DNA from: an uncultured SAR86 cluster bacterium
Lineage (GTDB): Bacteria; Pseudomonadota; Gammaproteobacteria; Magnimaribacterales; AG-339-G14
Length of the DNA stretch: 41,287 bases
Direction of reading: 5' to 3'
Assembly: GCA_902589965.1 (NCBI GenBank)
Contig: CACIUX010000012.1
Span: 1 to 41,287 of the forward strand
The notes beneath the pieces are model-generated. The model had not been told where the DNA came from and searched no databases. It worked only from the letters and a program-made list of their open reading frames with translations. Both the position numbers and the translations under genes were made by a program. Below are positions 25,267 through 33,817 of this stretch, piece by piece (the first letter of the stretch is position 1; the number at the start of each line of letters is the position of its first letter).

Positions 25267-26636
25267 TGATTTGATATCTTTCTTGCAAGCTCTGAGGTCG
25301 TCCCTGCTCCCTGAGTTATGATCACTTCATTTCCAGCGGTCATATTTTCAAGTTTTTCAATTACCTCAGTATGATTTTGACAAAATACTACGTTTGAGCC
25401 ATTCTTTTTTAGAGCTTTAAATAGATCTTTGCCTTCATAACCTTTAATTTTCTTCTCGCTTGCGGGATAAATATCAAGCAAAAGAAGGTTTTCTATATTT
25501 AAAAGAGTTTTTATAAATTCATCAAAAAGGTCCTTGGTTCGTGTGTATCTATGCGGTTGAAAAACAACAATCTTTTTTTTGTTTTTCCATATTTCTGATG
25601 CTGTGTCATGAGAATATTTGATCTCTTTTGGATGATGTCCATAATCGTCAACAAGAGTAATCTTTTTTGAAAAGATATCATCAGAAATAATTTCAAAACG
25701 TCTTTCTATTGAGGAGCAAGATTTGAGCGATTTTTTTATAATGGAGACATCAATATCTTCCTGAATAGCTGCAATAATCGCAGAAGTTGCATTCATAACA
25801 TTATGTTCGCCGTGCATTGACATGGAGAAGCTATAATCTTTTTTAACGAAATTATCTTTCAGCTTAAAACTTGTTCCTCTGATGTTTTGTTCTATATCCT
25901 TGATTTGATAGTCGTTACTTTTATCCTTTCCGAAGGAAAATGAATTCCTCGGTATGTTTTTTATAATTTTTTTAACCGATTGATCATCTCCATTGGCAAT
26001 TAAGTAGCCTTGAAAAGGTAATGAAAGACAAAATTTTTTAAAAGACTTTTTTAGATTATTAAAGTCATTATCGTAGGTACCTAAATGATCGTTATCTATA
26101 TTTGTAACTAAAGCTTTCAGAGGTCTGAGATTTAAGAAAGATCCATCACTCTCATCAGCTTCCGCAATGATATGCTCACCAAGACCTAGTTTGGCATTAG
26201 ATTCAAAAGACTTTACTTTGCCTCCAATGATGTAAGTGGGATCTAAGCCTGCCTCGGTGAAAATATGAGCCATTATGCAGGTTACGGTAGTTTTTCCATG
26301 ACTTCCTGCAACCGCTATGCTATTTTTAAGCATCATAAGATTAGCCAACATCTCAGCTCTAGCAATAACTGGTATGCCTATAGAAATTGCTTTTTTAAGC
26401 TCAACATTTTTTTTTGATATTGCCGATGAAATCACTACAAGATCTTTTTTTAAGACATTTTTTTCTTTGTGGCCTTTAAAAATTTTAATTCCTAGATTTT
26501 TTAGTCTTTTTGTAACATTTGTATCCTCTAGATCACTCCCTGAGACAGAATAGTCTTGATTATGAAGAATTTCTGCAATTCCGCTCATACCTGCTCCACC
26601 GATACCAATTAGATGAATATTTTTTATGCTGGACAT
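25263..26636 (-). CDS. murC: UDP-N-acetylmuramate-L-alanine ligase
   Basis: 457 residues. The N-terminal Rossmann segment HLIGIGGAGMSGIAEIL is followed by the P-loop VAGSHGKTTVTCIMAH, ADESDGSFL, and a C-terminal VVFQPHRYTRTKDLFDEF and ITQGAGT. It adds the first amino acid (L-Ala) of the stem peptide. The ATG overlaps the murG TAA by one base and the stop overlaps ddl by 4 nt, a continuous coupled operon. Confidence 0.97.
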   Translation of the reverse strand: MSSIKNIHLIGIGGAGMSGIAEILHNQDYSVSGSDLEDTNVTKRLKNLGIKIFKGHKEKNVLKKDLVVISSAISKKNVELKKAISIGIPVIARAEMLANLMMLKNSIAVAGSHGKTTVTCIMAHIFTEAGLDPTYIIGGKVKSFESNAKLGLGEHIIAEADESDGSFLNLRPLKALVTNIDNDHLGTYDNDFNNLKKSFKKFCLSLPFQGYLIANGDDQSVKKIIKNIPRNSFSFGKDKSNDYQIKDIEQNIRGTSFKLKDNFVKKDYSFSMSMHGEHNVMNATSAIIAAIQEDIDVSIIKKSLKSCSSIERRFEIISDDIFSKKITLVDDYGHHPKEIKYSHDTASEIWKNKKKIVVFQPHRYTRTKDLFDEFIKTLLNIENLLLLDIYPASEKKIKGYEGKDLFKALKKNGSNVVFCQNHTEVIEKLENMTAGNEVIITQGAGTTSELARKISNQ

Positions 26637-27706
26637 TAGATATTTAAATTATCAATGATAATTTTCGAGGAGTTAGTGAATGAATTCTTATTTAGTTGCT
26701 CATAATAACTTTTTACAGAAGTATTATCTAAAATTGATTCTCTGAGATTTGATATCAAGTTATTAATATCAGAATCTTGTTGAAAAACCTTTCCAAATCC
26801 TCTTTCTTCAAAAAATTTTGCATTTAAAATTTGGTGATTATCAATTGAATTTGGAATTGGAATTATAAATGCTGATCTTCTAACCTTGATCAATTCTGAT
26901 ACTGTCAGCGCGCCCCCCCTGCAAATGACAACATCGCTCCATTCATATGCTTCTCTCATATCATCTATAAATTCGCTTATTGTGAACTGGTTATTTATAT
27001 TATTTTTCTTATAAGCTTCTTGAGTGATTTCTCTATGTTTTAATCCACACTGATGACGGATTTTCAAGCTGCTCCTATTAATTCCTCCAAGAACTTTTGG
27101 AACCAGATGATTTAAAAACTCTGAACCTTGGCTGCCTCCAATTATTAGAAGGTTGTTGAACTGATCAATATTTTTTTGTTTTAAACCTAAAAGTTCATCT
27201 CGAATAGGATTGCCACTATCAACAAGAAAATTGACTTTGGTTTTTTTGAAATAATTAGAAGCCTGGCCGAAGCCCAAAAATACTTTATCAAGATATTTTA
27301 ACTTTGAAAGAATCCTTATTGCAGATCCAGGTATTGAATTTTGCTCTTGTGCATAGATTGTTCTTAAAGGGAAAAATAAAGCGATCAATGAAGTGTATCC
27401 TCCAAAAACAATCATTTGATCATTCTGACTGGAGAAAACTCTATATTTGAAAAAAAATTTCAATCCAGAGCGAAATAGTTTTAGAACTGAAGAAAATTTC
27501 TTAATCAAGCCCTTTCCTCTGAAACCTACCAAATCATATTCTATAAATTTGATGCCAAGCTTTTTACATATATTTTTCTCAGGTCCTCTGGCTGTACCAA
27601 TCCAGATTATGGAGATATCTTTTTTTAATAAATCTCTCGCAATTTGCTCAGCAGGAAATACATGACCTCCTGTTCCTCCAGCAACTATGAAGATTTTTTT
27701 AGAAAT
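26636..27706 (-). CDS. murG: MurG GlcNAc transferase, apparent ATT start codon
   Basis: 356 residues when started at ATT 27706; E. coli MurG has 355. It makes lipid II from lipid I on the inner membrane. In this frame the N-terminus is SKKIFIVAGGTGGHVFPAEQ after the initiator, containing the essential GGTGGH UDP-binding loop; further blocks are LIIGGSQGSEFLN and VVICRGGALTVSELI. Between the in-frame TGA at about 27723 and GGTGGH there is no ATG, GTG or TTG; the first later one (TTG 27532) would delete 58 residues including GGTGGH. ATT is 4 nt behind a perfect AAGGAGG. The start overlaps the ftsW stop by 8 nt. Confidence 0.9.
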   Translation of the reverse strand: MSKKIFIVAGGTGGHVFPAEQIARDLLKKDISIIWIGTARGPEKNICKKLGIKFIEYDLVGFRGKGLIKKFSSVLKLFRSGLKFFFKYRVFSSQNDQMIVFGGYTSLIALFFPLRTIYAQEQNSIPGSAIRILSKLKYLDKVFLGFGQASNYFKKTKVNFLVDSGNPIRDELLGLKQKNIDQFNNLLIIGGSQGSEFLNHLVPKVLGGINRSSLKIRHQCGLKHREITQEAYKKNNINNQFTISEFIDDMREAYEWSDVVICRGGALTVSELIKVRRSAFIIPIPNSIDNHQILNAKFFEERGFGKVFQQDSDINNLISNLRESILDNTSVKSYYEQLNKNSFTNSSKIIIDNLNI

Positions 27707-28871
27707 TTTTCCTCCTTGATATCACTTTATGTCTATCTGATTCATTTAATTCAAAATATATTCTTTGAATCAGTGAAATCAAAATAAAGGTCAAAAATAA
27801 ATTGGAACCTCCGTAGCTCAAAAAAGGCAAGGTCAGCCCTTTTGTAGGAAGTAGTCCGATGGACACGCCGATATTGATAAAAACATGCAACCCAATCAAA
27901 GTACCAATGCCATATGCAATAAATGAATTAAACATTTGATTCATTTGTCTTGCTAAACGTCCAATCATAAAACATCTTATGACTAAAACTAGAAAAATAA
28001 AAATTAAAATTAATCCAAAAAAACTACCAAATTCCTCCAAAATAATTGAAAAAACAAAGTCAGTTTGAGCGTCTGGCAGTAAGTTTAATTTCAACCAACT
28101 TTCTCCATATCCAGTGCCGAACCAGTCACCTCTGCCAATAGCAGAAAAAGATCTTGTCAGTTGATATCCTCCTTCTTGGGCATTTTCCCATGGATTCATA
28201 AATGTAAGTATTCTTTGAAATCTCCAAGGAACTAAAAAAATCATCAAAATAAATGTAAAAAAACCTACCATGGAGATTGCAATAAAATGAACAATAGGCG
28301 CACCCGCGATAAACATGATTGTGAGGGTGACCAAAAAGATAATTGCTGAAGAACCTAAATCTGGTTGCAATAAAATTAAAGAAATAAGTGAAACCATTAT
28401 GAAAATGGGCTTCCAAAAACCTGTCCAATTTGATTTGAATTCTTCTTTTTTCCTGATACAAAAAGATGATACATAAATCAATAATGATAACTTGGCTAAT
28501 TCAGCGGGCTGGAAACTAAAACCAAGGAACCTTATCCACCTCTTTGCTCCGTTTATTTCTGGTGCAAGATTTGGCACTAAGAGTATCAACAAAAGAAAGA
28601 GCGATAAAAAAATAAGATATAAATCAATATTTCTCCATGTACTCATCTCAAACCTGAATATGAAGAAGAAAAGAAAGAAACCCACCATCAAATTAAATAT
28701 GTGCCTAATGGTTAACTCGTTAAATGAAATGCTCGAAACCATCAAGATTCCAAAGAAAGCTAAGAAAATAGATATTGTTATTGTTGTGAAATCGAAATTA
28801 TCAAAATTAATGTTCCGATCGTGACTTCCAAATAAAATTCTATTTACAAAGTTTTGCTTTCTAGCCAACAT
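27699..28871 (-). CDS. ftsW: Peptidoglycan glycosyltransferase FtsW
   Basis: 390 residues, SEDS family, about ten membrane helices. Conserved blocks are NGAKRWIRFLGFSFQPAELAK, QPDLGSSAIIFLVTL, GYQLTRSFSAIGRGDWFGTG and GLLPTKGLTLPFLSYGGSN. It polymerises septal glycan strands from lipid II with FtsI. The ATG at 28871 overlaps the murD stop by 11 nt. Its last codons carry the Shine-Dalgarno of murG. Confidence 0.97.
   Translation of the reverse strand: MLARKQNFVNRILFGSHDRNINFDNFDFTTITISIFLAFFGILMVSSISFNELTIRHIFNLMVGFFLFFFIFRFEMSTWRNIDLYLIFLSLFLLLILLVPNLAPEINGAKRWIRFLGFSFQPAELAKLSLLIYVSSFCIRKKEEFKSNWTGFWKPIFIMVSLISLILLQPDLGSSAIIFLVTLTIMFIAGAPIVHFIAISMVGFFTFILMIFLVPWRFQRILTFMNPWENAQEGGYQLTRSFSAIGRGDWFGTGYGESWLKLNLLPDAQTDFVFSIILEEFGSFFGLILIFIFLVLVIRCFMIGRLARQMNQMFNSFIAYGIGTLIGLHVFINIGVSIGLLPTKGLTLPFLSYGGSNLFLTFILISLIQRIYFELNESDRHKVISRRKNF
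27711..27717 (-). promoter_or_regulatory. Strong Shine-Dalgarno deciding the murG ATT start
   Basis: AAGGAGG on the minus strand, fully complementary to the 16S anti-Shine-Dalgarno, inside the last codons of ftsW. A 4-nt spacer (AAAA) separates it from ATT at 27706. It is one of the best ribosome sites in the window, which fits compensation for a weak initiation codon. Confidence 0.8.
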
Positions 28872-30063
28872 ATTTTTTGATTAATTCTTTAAACTTAGAC
28901 CCTCTTTCTTCATAATTTTGAAATTCATCAAAACTTGAACAACCGGGAGAAAATAAGACCAAATCATTTTTAGTTGAATAATTTATAGCCTCTTTCACAG
29001 CTTGAGCCATACTCTCAAGCACGATTGGATTTAACTCTTCTATTTCATTTGAAATCTTTTTTCTGTCCGCACCATAAACAAAAACTTTCTTAGTTTTTCT
29101 CTTAAGAACCTCCATAAGCGGCCTAAAACTTAGATCCTTTTTTAACCCCCCCATAATTAAAATAATTTTTTCATCTTTATATTTATTTATTGCAGCATTA
29201 AGTGAATGTGGATTGGTAGATTTAGAATCATTTATGATGGTGAGGTATTTATTTAAAGAAATATCTTCAAGGCGATGGGGAAGTGGATCAAAGGTAAGTA
29301 TTTTTTCCTCAATGGATTTTTTTTTAAGGCCTATGTGTAAAAGAATCCTTTTTACAGCTTCTTGATTATAAATTTCATGATCTGTGATCTCAGGCATAAT
29401 GAAATCTAAATCTAATCCTATGCCCTCAGGTCCAATTTTGAAGTTTGAGTTTTCAAATATCCTTTTTTTTATTTTTGTGTACTGTTGAAAAGAATCGTGA
29501 ACATCTAAATGATCAGGAGATATATTTAATAATACAGAAACTAAGCTTGATAAAGACTTTGTCCTTTCTATCTGAAAAGAAGATACTTCGATTACAAAAT
29601 AATCCAGTTGATCTTCAATATGATTAAGCACAGGAAAACCATTATTTCCTATACTTTTAACCTTAAGTTCCAAGGATTTCATGATATGTTGAAGCAAAGA
29701 TACTACAGATGTTTTTCCGTTTGTTCCTGTAACAAGAATTGATTTTCTAGCATGAACTTTTAAAAATAGATCTAAATCTGAAAGGATTTCAATGTTATGA
29801 GTGTTCAACTTTTTTACTATTTCATGACTGATATTAAATCCAGGACTCACATAACACGATCGAATCTCATCAAAAGCTATCTCCTTGAGATTAGAAATGA
29901 TTAGAGGATTTTTACTTTTTTTAAGTAATTCTGTTTTGCAAGGAGGATCATCTCTGGTATCAAAAATAATTGGCTCTTGTTCAAATTTTATTAAGTAATT
30001 AAAAAGAGATAAGCCTGTCTGACCAAGTCCTAAAATAAGTGATCGAGAAGTTTTTTTTGACAC
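28861..30063 (-). CDS. murD: UDP-N-acetylmuramoyl-L-alanine-D-glutamate ligase
   Basis: 400 residues from GTG 30063. It has the N-terminal Rossmann segment SLILGLGQTGLSLFNYL, P-loop LVTGTNGKTSVVSLLQH and C-terminal LFSPGCSSFDEFQNYEERG, all MurD hallmarks. It adds D-Glu to UDP-MurNAc-L-Ala. I prefer the GTG because it gives a normal-length N-terminus and lies 4 nt after the mraY stop; a TTG at 30096 would overlap mraY by 29 nt and add 11 residues with no MurD counterpart. Confidence 0.95.
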   Translation of the reverse strand: MSKKTSRSLILGLGQTGLSLFNYLIKFEQEPIIFDTRDDPPCKTELLKKSKNPLIISNLKEIAFDEIRSCYVSPGFNISHEIVKKLNTHNIEILSDLDLFLKVHARKSILVTGTNGKTSVVSLLQHIMKSLELKVKSIGNNGFPVLNHIEDQLDYFVIEVSSFQIERTKSLSSLVSVLLNISPDHLDVHDSFQQYTKIKKRIFENSNFKIGPEGIGLDLDFIMPEITDHEIYNQEAVKRILLHIGLKKKSIEEKILTFDPLPHRLEDISLNKYLTIINDSKSTNPHSLNAAINKYKDEKIILIMGGLKKDLSFRPLMEVLKRKTKKVFVYGADRKKISNEIEELNPIVLESMAQAVKEAINYSTKNDLVLFSPGCSSFDEFQNYEERGSKFKELIKKYVG

Positions 30064-30067
30064 TTGG

Positions 30068-31150
30068 CTACCTAAGTCTGAGGGTAGCAAATCCAATAAG
30101 AATTAGAATTAATGTAATTATCCAGAATCTCACAATAATCTTTGGTTCTGCCCATCCTGATAATTCAAAATGGTGATGCAAAGGAGCCATTTTGAATACC
30201 CTTTTACCAGTTAATTTGTATGAAGTAACCTGAATCATGACAGATAACGTCTCGGCAACAAAAACTCCTGCCATTATCGCAAATACTATTTCTTGTCTTA
30301 TCATAACCGCAATTGCTCCTAGTGCTGCCCCTAAAGAAAGAGAGCCTACATCTCCCATAAAGACTTGTGCAGGATAAGTATTGAACCAAAGAAATCCAAT
30401 TCCAGAACCTACAATAGCTCCACAAAATACAAGCATTTCACCTGATAGTGGTAAATATGGAATATTGAGATAATCTGAAATGATTATGTTTCCAGATACA
30501 TATCCAAGAACCCCTAAAGCAGCTGCAATCATTACTGAAGGCATTATTGCAAGACCATCCAAACCATCTGTGAGATTCACCGCGCTACTTGAGCCAACAA
30601 TTACAAAATAAGAAAAGAAAATAAAAAATAAACCTAACGGCAAAGAAAAATCTTTGAAAAAAGGAATTATTAAGCTCGTCTCAAGGGGATTAGTGGAATA
30701 TGTATAAAAGATTATTATGCCGATAAAAGCTGATAGAGACTGCCAAAAAAACTTCTGCCTACTTGTAAGTCCATTGCTTGACTGAGTTTTTAGTTTAGTT
30801 AAATCATCTATCCAGCCAATTACCCCAAATGAAACCGTCATAAATAATACCAACCACAGGTACTTATTTGATAAGTCTCCCCAACAAAAAACTGAAAATA
30901 CTACAGCTGCTAAGATCAGCAGCCCTCCCATTGTTGGAGTTCCTTCTTTAACAAGATGTCTTTCGGGCCCTTCTTTTCTAATGTATTGATTAAACCTTTC
31001 CATTTTCAAAAAATTAATGAACCAATTTCCAAAAGATAGGCAAAAAATCAATGAAGTTAGAGTGGCTAAAATTGCTCTAAAAGTAAGATAATTGAAAATC
31101 CTCAAGGGACCATAGCTTTCAGCTAGAATTTCTAAAATAGGTAAAAACAT
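30068..31150 (-). CDS. mraY: Phospho-N-acetylmuramoyl-pentapeptide-transferase
   Basis: 360 residues, as in E. coli, ten membrane helices. Hallmarks are TPTMGGLLILAAV, the catalytic IDDLTKL and NLTDGLDGLAIMP, MGDVGSLSLGAALG and the cytoplasmic PLHHHFELSGW. It transfers phospho-MurNAc-pentapeptide to undecaprenyl phosphate to give lipid I. The ATG overlaps the murF stop by one base. Confidence 0.98.
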   Translation of the reverse strand: MFLPILEILAESYGPLRIFNYLTFRAILATLTSLIFCLSFGNWFINFLKMERFNQYIRKEGPERHLVKEGTPTMGGLLILAAVVFSVFCWGDLSNKYLWLVLFMTVSFGVIGWIDDLTKLKTQSSNGLTSRQKFFWQSLSAFIGIIIFYTYSTNPLETSLIIPFFKDFSLPLGLFFIFFSYFVIVGSSSAVNLTDGLDGLAIMPSVMIAAALGVLGYVSGNIIISDYLNIPYLPLSGEMLVFCGAIVGSGIGFLWFNTYPAQVFMGDVGSLSLGAALGAIAVMIRQEIVFAIMAGVFVAETLSVMIQVTSYKLTGKRVFKMAPLHHHFELSGWAEPKIIVRFWIITLILILIGFATLRLR

Positions 31151-32388
31151 TATTTAAAAATATTCATGCAGTCTTCTATTTTAACTGATCTAGATGCCTT
31201 AAATAACATGGCAGTATTTTTACTCAATAAAGATCCGATCTTTTCTTCTGCATTAGCAATATTTATTTTGACTACATTCTCCTTCGTGAGTTCAAATTTG
31301 GAGTTAAATAAAAAAACGTAATCAAATCTCTCACAGGCTTCATCGATTATTTTTTTCATTTCTTGCTGAAAGTCTTTACCTAGCTCTTTCATATCACCAA
31401 TAACACAAATTTTATTTTCCTTATCAGTAGAATCTAGGACTCTAAATGCCTCTTTAAATGAATCAGGATTTGCATTGTAAGTATCATCAATTATCAAAAC
31501 ACCCTTTGAATTATAGCCTTGCTCTGTCCTAGATGGGACAACAACATCTTTTGATAAATTATATATTTGATCAAAAGAGATATTTTCTATGCCTAAACTT
31601 ACTAGAATAGCTTCTACACACTTACTGTTTGATTTTTTTGCATTTAATCCATCACTAGAAAAGGATCTCATCTTTTTATCATGAGACTTTGCATGAAACT
31701 CACTGAGATGAGCATTAATATCTGGGAAGATGCAAGTTCCTTGAAGTAAAACATTTTTAAAAATATCAGATTTCTCTTGTGCAACTCCCTCAAGATTTAT
31801 TAATTTTTCTAGGTGAGCTTTTCCAATTGATGTGATGACTCCTACTTCGGGCTGCAATATTGACGACAATTCATTTATTTCACCAAAGTTATTCGTTCCT
31901 ATCTCAAAAATTCCAAATTTATGATGTTTTTTTAATTCTAGGAGACTAAAGCATAATCCGTAAAAATTATTCCAGTTTCCTGGTGATACATAAATTTGAG
32001 ATGGATCAAATTTGTTGGATAAAAGAGAGCTCAATAGCAATTTAGTCGAAGTTTTACCATTACTTCCAGTGATGCCTACAACTTTACCTTCAAACTTTTT
32101 TCTTTGATATTTAGCTAAAAAAGATAAACATTCATGAGTAGAATTAACGCCTAAAATTTTTTCATCTTGAGGATGATTTTTTTCAGAAATAATAAAAGAG
32201 GCTCCCCTATCCAGTGCTTCATCAATAAAATCATGCCCGTTGAAATTAGGCCCCTTTAAAGCAAGAAAACAATCACCTTTTGAAATTTTTCTAGAGTCTG
32301 TAACTATTTTTGAGGATACAAATTCTTTCGTAGGTTTCTCAAGGTTTAATTTAGCGGCTAATATTTGGTTTGAAAATTCAAATAGCAT
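31150..32388 (-). CDS. murF: UDP-MurNAc-tripeptide-D-Ala-D-Ala ligase
   Basis: 412 residues, rather short for MurF (E. coli 452). N-terminal FVSSKIVTDSRKISKGDCFLA and ALKGPNFNGHDFI, P-loop VGITGSNGKTSTKLLL, and the adenine-binding IIDDTYNANPDSFKEA are all MurF-type. It attaches the D-Ala-D-Ala made by Ddl. The start overlaps murE by 11 nt and the stop overlaps mraY by 1 nt. Confidence 0.96.
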   Translation of the reverse strand: MLFEFSNQILAAKLNLEKPTKEFVSSKIVTDSRKISKGDCFLALKGPNFNGHDFIDEALDRGASFIISEKNHPQDEKILGVNSTHECLSFLAKYQRKKFEGKVVGITGSNGKTSTKLLLSSLLSNKFDPSQIYVSPGNWNNFYGLCFSLLELKKHHKFGIFEIGTNNFGEINELSSILQPEVGVITSIGKAHLEKLINLEGVAQEKSDIFKNVLLQGTCIFPDINAHLSEFHAKSHDKKMRSFSSDGLNAKKSNSKCVEAILVSLGIENISFDQIYNLSKDVVVPSRTEQGYNSKGVLIIDDTYNANPDSFKEAFRVLDSTDKENKICVIGDMKELGKDFQQEMKKIIDEACERFDYVFLFNSKFELTKENVVKINIANAEEKIGSLLSKNTAMLFKASRSVKIEDCMNIFK

Positions 32389-33817
32389 TCTTAAACCTCA
32401 TCACCATTTCAAAATCACTAAAATCTTTTCTTAATCCATTCTCAAATTCTTGATAATTTTCATTTCCCTTGCCTGCAATTAATAATGCGGAACCGGGTTT
32501 ACTATTAACAAGTGATTCAAGTGATTCAAGAATAGCTTCTTTTCTATCAAAAATTACTTTTATATTCTTTGATGAACACTCTGATAATATATCTTCAACA
32601 ATTGTTTCAGGATCCTCACTCCTAGGATTATCATTGGTAACGAAAACCTGATCAGCTAAATTTTCTGCTATTTTTCCCATCTTTGACCTTTTAAATCTAT
32701 CCCTTTCACCGCCACATCCAAATAGACAAATTAAATTTCCAGAATGTGTGCTTCTTAAAGATTTTAAACTTGCTTCCAATGCATCAGGAGTATGTGCAAA
32801 ATCTATAAAAACATCTCTTCCATCAAAATCTATTTTTTGATTTCTTCCTTCAGGCAGGCTAAGGTCAAAAATATCTATGCTTGATAAATCAACGTCTTGG
32901 TTTGCAACCTTAAATAAAAGAAGAGCACAAACCAGATTTGAGAAATAATGATCTCCTTGGAAGTTAACATTAATTTTTTTCGGCAAGATATCTTCTGAAT
33001 CCAATAAAAATTTATTTGATGAGCTTTTATGTATGAATACATCAGCATCTTTATTATGAAATGAATATGAATAAGAATTTTTGTATTTTTGCTTAAGTTT
33101 TGCTCCTAAATAATTGTCTTCATTAAATACATATCCTTCTGACGAAAAATCATCAGAATCAAAAAAAGATTCTTTTATATCAGAATACTTCTCCATATTG
33201 CCATGGTAATCAAGATGGTCCTCAGAGAAACTTGTTAATCCTTTAAATTTGATTTCGATATCTCCGATCCTTTTTTGATGTATTGCATGAGATGAAACCT
33301 CTAGCAAACAATTCTCAATATTGTGTTCACTTGATATTTCTAAAAACCTATAAAGTTTAAAAATATCAGGAGTTGTCATATTTGAAGATCGTAACTCGAG
33401 GCCTGAACCTCCATTTTCAATAGAATTAAAAAAAGATACCTTCATATTTAGCTGTTCATGCAATTGTTTGAGAAAATGAATCGTGCTGGTCTTACCATTT
33501 GTACCAGTTATACCAAATATCTTTTTAACTTGATTAAACACATAGGCCTTATTTGCCAGATGTACTAGTTTTTCTTCTAACCCAGATACATGAATTATGT
33601 TTCTATTATCATTGGCATGGTGTATGCCAGTAAGCACGGCTAATGCTCCGTTATCAAAGGCATGATCTATATATTTATTTCCATCTCTTTTGGAAGAATT
33701 TTTCAATGCAACAAAAATATCTCCTGGATCTATGTCATTTGAATTGATGCATAATTTTTTAAATTGAATATCACTTTTTAATTTACTACCGTCTAATAAA
33801 TTCTTTAGATTTTTCAT
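32378..33817 (-). CDS. murE: UDP-MurNAc-tripeptide synthetase (meso-DAP adding)
   Basis: 479 residues. P-loop IFGITGTNGKTSTIHFL, then FTSFSEDHLDYHGNMEKY, and the substrate-specificity motif DNPR in FVTNDNPRSEDPE, which marks meso-diaminopimelate-adding MurE and therefore a Gram-negative-type peptidoglycan. Also VFIDFAHTPDALEASL and LIAGKGNENYQ. It overlaps the ftsI stop by 4 nt. Confidence 0.97.
   Translation of the reverse strand: MKNLKNLLDGSKLKSDIQFKKLCINSNDIDPGDIFVALKNSSKRDGNKYIDHAFDNGALAVLTGIHHANDNRNIIHVSGLEEKLVHLANKAYVFNQVKKIFGITGTNGKTSTIHFLKQLHEQLNMKVSFFNSIENGGSGLELRSSNMTTPDIFKLYRFLEISSEHNIENCLLEVSSHAIHQKRIGDIEIKFKGLTSFSEDHLDYHGNMEKYSDIKESFFDSDDFSSEGYVFNEDNYLGAKLKQKYKNSYSYSFHNKDADVFIHKSSSNKFLLDSEDILPKKINVNFQGDHYFSNLVCALLLFKVANQDVDLSSIDIFDLSLPEGRNQKIDFDGRDVFIDFAHTPDALEASLKSLRSTHSGNLICLFGCGGERDRFKRSKMGKIAENLADQVFVTNDNPRSEDPETIVEDILSECSSKNIKVIFDRKEAILESLESLVNSKPGSALLIAGKGNENYQEFENGLRKDFSDFEMVMRFKNAI

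Noticed and set aside
27533-27706. murG as a truncated or frameshifted gene
   Set aside because: The frame from ATT to the stop is intact and contains every expected MurG block at normal length, so there is no truncation; only the start codon is unusual.
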